Origin: Caldifarciminota bacterium
GTDB lineage: Bacteria; Hydrothermota; Hydrothermia; LBFQ01
Direction: 5' to 3'
DNA length: 64,000 nucleotides
NCBI GenBank assembly: GCA_027003075.1
Contig: JALWYV010000055.1
Span: 43,200 to 107,199 of the forward strand
Position 1 is the first letter of the stretch. Every line of letters starts with the position of its first letter. Positions 60,727 through 64,000 of this stretch are shown piece by piece. Below the pieces are notes generated by a model, which was not told the DNA's origin, made no database searches, and saw only the letters and a list, made by a program, of their open reading frames with translations. Position numbers and translations under genes: made by a program.

Positions 60727-61896
60727 ATGAGGACTGAGGTATCGGTGGATGACCTTCTGGCCAACGCTCAGGTGGAGAAGGCGAAGAGGATAGCCTACGC
60801 AAGAGTCAGGGAGGAGTTCAACGAAAGGAACGTTCTCAACCTGCTGCGGGTACTTGCCACGGGCAGGGACGTAAGGGGAATGAAGCGTGTATTCAACAGA
60901 TGGAAGAAAACCTACGGCGAATTTCCCGATAGCTTTGCGGAGGTACTGGGTATATACTACATGCTCACGTTACAGACCGACAGGCTCCTTGAAATCATAT
61001 CTGCGATCCCTGAGCATGTGGCTTTCTGGCTTCTCACAACTCTGGGATACACGGAGGAAGCAAAGAAATATAACATAGAAGCACCGGCAAGGAGAGCAAC
61101 GATTAATCTCCTTGAGGGACACGACTACGAGCCTCCGGGGGACATACCACCTATTGAGAGGCTCTTCTTCCTGTTTTTCAACGGCAAGAGGTACCTCGTG
61201 GGGGGAGAAATAAACCGGGCGCTCGTTTACCTGAACGAGGTTCTCTCTATGAGCCTTAAACAGGGGGCGATGGGTATAGCCCTGAACTCCATGATACTGA
61301 GAGGGGCGTTTCAGATGCAGATTGCGGATATAGAGGTGGCCCGATACGTCTCCCAGAACCTCGGGGATCGCATGGGATACACGGTGGCTTCAATATACGC
61401 CGGATTGGTGGAAGGGTACGTCCCCGAACTGGAGATACCGGAGACTTTCCCAATACTGAAGGTGATGTACGATTATCTCAGGTACGTGGTGCGGAACGAA
61501 GGGGTATTCCGTCCCGTTGATGGATTGCGATCCCTGTACAACATGTGGTGGTACCTTGACAAGATAAAGAAGGACCGGGTGTACATAACCTTTGCCGGAC
61601 GCCTGCGTGTGATGAAGGGCATGGAGACCCTTAAAGTTCCCCAGAAACACGTTCTCTGCGTGGCCTTCGTGAAGATCGGAGATAAGGAGTTGCTCAACAA
61701 GTACGCCCATCTGCTCTTCCCCGAAAGCAAGGATCCGAAGCGTCGGGCATTGGAAAACCTTTCACGGGCGTCGGACCTGCGCTTCGTACCCTCCGATATG
61801 TACATGACCCTGCGGTTCGGGAACTTCCTGAGGGATGAGGACGAGGAGTGGGCAAAGGTGCTGCGGGAGGAGGCTATTAAGAGACTTAGAGCCTGA
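60727..61896 (+). CDS. Hypothetical helical-repeat protein
   Basis: A 389-aa cytoplasmic protein without signal or membrane segments. Helical pairs (VEKAKRIAYARVREEFNERNVLNLLRVL, RALVYLNEVLSMSLKQGAMGIALNSMIL) suggest TPR-like repeats. No family recognised. TATAAT at 60711-60716 is 10 bases before the ATG. The end overlaps the convergent barrel gene by 11 bases. Confidence 0.65.
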   Translation: MRTEVSVDDLLANAQVEKAKRIAYARVREEFNERNVLNLLRVLATGRDVRGMKRVFNRWKKTYGEFPDSFAEVLGIYYMLTLQTDRLLEIISAIPEHVAFWLLTTLGYTEEAKKYNIEAPARRATINLLEGHDYEPPGDIPPIERLFFLFFNGKRYLVGGEINRALVYLNEVLSMSLKQGAMGIALNSMILRGAFQMQIADIEVARYVSQNLGDRMGYTVASIYAGLVEGYVPELEIPETFPILKVMYDYLRYVVRNEGVFRPVDGLRSLYNMWWYLDKIKKDRVYITFAGRLRVMKGMETLKVPQKHVLCVAFVKIGDKELLNKYAHLLFPESKDPKRRALENLSRASDLRFVPSDMYMTLRFGNFLRDEDEEWAKVLREEAIKRLRA

Positions 61897-62416
61897 TCCT
61901 CTTTCCCCACAGCCACCCCACGTGTACGCCCACGGTCGGGTAGGAGATGTGCGGGGCCTTACTCTCACCGGTTTTTAACGGGACGGTCACCGGTTTTACG
62001 GGATAGAGGAAGTCTACGCCTACGTAGGCTCTGATGCTCTTTACAAAGGTGAGCCGGATGTTATAGAATCCGCCCACGCCGTAGGTATATGCCCCTGTCC
62101 GGTATTCGTACTTCTCGGTATAACCGTCCCTGTACACCGTATACTTGCCGCTGTTCAAAACACACAGGGGAGATGCGATTAACCCCAGCTCGTGATTTCC
62201 GAGGAGCAGGGATGCCCTACCCCTTACCCAGTTGTCAACGCACGTCCCCGCACTCTGTACGTTGGGGTAAAGGGAGAACTGAAGCGTGAACGTACGGGCC
62301 AGCATGAGGCCAAAGTGGATGTCGGCGCCGAGAGCTATACTACCCCGTGGCAAAGGCTCCCTCACCTCACCTCCGCTCAGTCCGAAACCGAGCCATATCC
62401 CCCAGATCAGGCTCAT
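61886..62416 (-). CDS. Small outer-membrane beta-barrel-like protein
   Basis: The 176-aa product begins MSLIWGIWLGFGLSGG, an uncharged leader, then amphipathic strands (SIALGADIHFGLMLARTFTLQFSLYP, AYTYGVGGFYNIRLTFVKSIRAYVGVDFLYP) and a C-terminal GVHVGWLWGKRIRL. It is overlapped at the start by the preceding lipoprotein stop (ATGG...), so the two form an operon. Function unknown. Confidence 0.6.
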   Translation of the reverse strand: MSLIWGIWLGFGLSGGEVREPLPRGSIALGADIHFGLMLARTFTLQFSLYPNVQSAGTCVDNWVRGRASLLLGNHELGLIASPLCVLNSGKYTVYRDGYTEKYEYRTGAYTYGVGGFYNIRLTFVKSIRAYVGVDFLYPVKPVTVPLKTGESKAPHISYPTVGVHVGWLWGKRIRL

Positions 62417-62985
62417 GGGTTACCTCCCGTGTTTACTTTAGTACACTTCTCGGAAGAAACGAAGACCGTATACGTATCCCCGCCCATCACTAACAGGTAC
62501 CTGCCCGGCAGGAGGCTGTCCACGTAAAACGCCCTTACCCTGTCCGTTTCGTAAACGGGCAGGCACCTATCCCCCATCTTGACGGCCACGGGCCTTTCCC
62601 ACGTGAGGACGTCTATTATCGTGGTTCTCCGGGTCTCCATGGAATCGCAGTCGGGACACCCACCGGATGTAGAAGGGGTATCCGGGACCACAACCACACC
62701 GCACCCCGTGGACGACAACTCCACGTCGGCACGGGCGCACCCGTACCCGGTGGGCAGATACACTTTCAAGTTCCCGTACCTGTTCCCGGCGTAGTAGGAG
62801 GTCTTGTAGAAGGTCCTCACGTTCCCCTCGTAAACCGTCTCCCCATCCCTGATCAGCACAATGGACGTGATACTCGTATCCTGCACCTCAACGTAGATCC
62901 GACCCGGCAACAACCTCTCCGTATACTTCCGCTCTGTACAGGATGGGAGGGTAAGCAACACTACGATAACCGCAAACCTGCGCAT
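62413..62985 (-). CDS. Lipoprotein of unknown function
   Basis: MRRFAVIVVLLTLPSCTERKY carries a lipobox (LPSC). The 190-aa mature protein has a PEGA-like beta domain (RIYVEVQDTSITSIVLIRDGETVYEG), cysteine-rich sequence (SGGCPDCDS), and the stretch VDSLLPGRYLLVMGGDTYTV. TAAAAT at complement(62996..63001) lies 10 bases before the ATG. It is the first gene of an operon with the barrel at 61886. Confidence 0.7.
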   Translation of the reverse strand: MRRFAVIVVLLTLPSCTERKYTERLLPGRIYVEVQDTSITSIVLIRDGETVYEGNVRTFYKTSYYAGNRYGNLKVYLPTGYGCARADVELSSTGCGVVVVPDTPSTSGGCPDCDSMETRRTTIIDVLTWERPVAVKMGDRCLPVYETDRVRAFYVDSLLPGRYLLVMGGDTYTVFVSSEKCTKVNTGGNP

Positions 62986-63018
62986 TCCCCCGATAATTTT
63001 ACGGACGATAACCGTACC

Positions 63019-63822
63019 CTACCGTCCCGTTGCCGATCTCTCTGCAAGGCATACGGCTACCCTCTCCAGTTCCTCCCTCATGGGTAGCCTGCTTATCCAC
63101 TCTTTCGGTATACCGCGAACGGTGTGGTATATGCCGGCGAGTCCTCCCACGATCGCGCCCACCGTATCCGTATCCCCTCCGAGGTTTACGGCCCGCAGGA
63201 CCGTATCCCGAAAACTTCCTCCCTGCATAAGCACCCAGAGGGCGGCCTCAAGGGTGTGGACGACGTAACCGCCCGACCGCACGTCTTTTTCCCTGAGGTC
63301 CGGTAGCGAACCGTCAAGTATGCGGGAGAAGTGCCTTAACTCCTCCTCTCCTTCGTAGAGCCTGCGTATTTCTCTTACCGTTCTGAAGTAAGCCTCTCCG
63401 GGTGTACTCCCTCCGTAGAGGTACATACCGAACAGGACGTACGTGTGGCATGCTATTATGCTTCGCATGTGGGCGTGCGTGATAGAGGAGTACGCCCGGA
63501 CGACCTCCTTAACCTCCGTCTCTGGCCTCCCGTACAGGTAGAATATCAGGGGAAGCATCCTCATGAGGGAACCGTTCCCGTTGTCCCTCTCCCCCCTGCC
63601 ACCGGCCATGAGGGGCGGTATGCCGGATGCTATCCGTTTTACGGCCTCGTAAGTGGTCCTCCCTACACCCACGGCCTTCCCGTTGGGTGTACACTCCCCC
63701 TTCTCCAGCCATCCGACCAGTCGGCGGGCGAAATCCTCGGGGTCAATCCCCCTTTCACACAGGTTCCGGGCCGTACACAGGACGAGGGCCGTGTCGTCTG
63801 ACGGCATAACCCTATCCGGCAT
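63019..63822 (-). CDS. ADP-ribosylglycohydrolase (DraG-like), possibly N-terminally shortened
   Basis: A metal-dependent hydrolase that removes ADP-ribose from proteins or small molecules. The two metal sites are visible: MPSDDTALVLCTARNL near the start, and NLGGDTDTVGAIVGGLAGIYH in the C-terminal third. The usual first helix (G-x3-G-x-A-x-GDA-x-G) is missing. The frame is open upstream to about 63920 (LPYEGTPRSVLKFRPVTD) but has no start codon and overlaps the end of the preceding gene. The start at 63822 is therefore uncertain. Confidence 0.8.
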   Translation of the reverse strand: MPDRVMPSDDTALVLCTARNLCERGIDPEDFARRLVGWLEKGECTPNGKAVGVGRTTYEAVKRIASGIPPLMAGGRGERDNGNGSLMRMLPLIFYLYGRPETEVKEVVRAYSSITHAHMRSIIACHTYVLFGMYLYGGSTPGEAYFRTVREIRRLYEGEEELRHFSRILDGSLPDLREKDVRSGGYVVHTLEAALWVLMQGGSFRDTVLRAVNLGGDTDTVGAIVGGLAGIYHTVRGIPKEWISRLPMREELERVAVCLAERSATGR

Positions 63823-63865
63823 GTCCGTTACCGGTCTGAATTTCAGAACACTCCTCGGGGTTCCT

Positions 63866-64000
63866 TCATAGGGCAGTAGTTTCGCGCTTAGACAGAGAAG
63901 AGGGGATTACGTTGAGGCTGAAGAGCGGCCCTGCCATACCATCGTAATCGTTGCTGAAGGGAGAAAGGGGAAATACCCTTAAAGAGTCTAAGCCTCTCAA
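63866..64000 (-). CDS. C-terminus of an unrecognised gene (cut by window edge)
   Basis: An open frame of 44 codons from the right edge to a TGA at 63866-63868, reading FPLSPFSNDYDGMAGPLFSLNVIPSSLSKRETTAL. It is in the same direction as the ADP-ribosylglycohydrolase gene and would be its operon partner. The family cannot be told. Confidence 0.45.
   Translation of the reverse strand: MRGLDSLRVFPLSPFSNDYDGMAGPLFSLNVIPSSLSKRETTAL

Overview
The window reads as chromosomal DNA of a diderm, probably thermophilic bacterium from a poorly cultured lineage. Several traits point to candidate phyla such as WOR-3/Hydrothermae: a fused fructose-1,6-bisphosphate aldolase/phosphatase, predicted outer-membrane barrels, secreted proteins with type IX-like C-terminal tails, and a short -10 element placed directly in front of start codons. 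That placement is inference; no 16S gene is present. Gene density is very high, with many 4-base and TGATG overlaps and several tail-to-tail overlaps. There is no phage or transposon.

Layout. 1-5.4 kb (minus): the start of an exported protein, a twice-frameshifted SDR, gatB, sucD, a SHOCT-like/adhesin-like protein with a Pro/His tail, and an enoyl-ACP reductase. 5.6-7.5 kb: FBP aldolase/phosphatase and an outer-membrane barrel. 7.5-9.5 kb: tRNA-Ala followed directly by a type II restriction-modification pair. 9.5-15.5 kb: CPBP protease, a large secreted protein, a divergent YchF-like GTPase, HIT protein, lipoproteins and a winged-helix regulator. 15.7-27.5 kb: lipoproteins, asd-tatC, a phospholipid operon (CDP-alcohol transferase, CdsA-like, VTT-like, PlsC), barrels, carbamate kinase and a membrane glycosyltransferase-like protein. 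27.4-30 kb: mlaF, DoxX, roadblock-like and hemerythrin proteins. 30.0-30.6 kb: RNase P RNA joined to tRNA-Lys. 30.6-36.2 kb: an ankyrin-DUF1963 fusion and a fatty-acid beta-oxidation operon. 36.2-36.8 kb: a GC-rich structured RNA candidate and a two-repeat CRISPR-like array. 36.8-44.4 kb: FkbM methyltransferase, beta-helix protein, GH1, XerC/D, metallo-hydrolase, NAD kinase and a cobalamin/iron binding-like protein. 44.4-53.6 kb: ABC-2 permease, fusA, rpmH, leuS, tsaD, MFS, DUF2089 and nuoA. 53.8-64 kb: accC-mlaE, a subtilase, an ECF sigma/anti-sigma pair, MgtE, lipoprotein/barrel genes and an ADP-ribosylglycohydrolase.

Regulatory style. By eye, about 40 transcription units have a TANAAT hexamer (TAGAAT, TAAAAT, TATAAT or TACAAT) ending 6-10 bases before an ATG, GTG or TTG. 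This implies leaderless mRNAs and lets most starts be fixed. Shine-Dalgarno sequences appear only in front of genes inside operons. The two tRNA genes are both embedded in larger transcripts: tRNA-Lys trails the RNase P RNA by four bases, and tRNA-Ala lies two bases ahead of the likely start of the DNA methyltransferase. At several places a reading frame breaks next to a G/C or T run, so either mild gene decay or assembly error is present.
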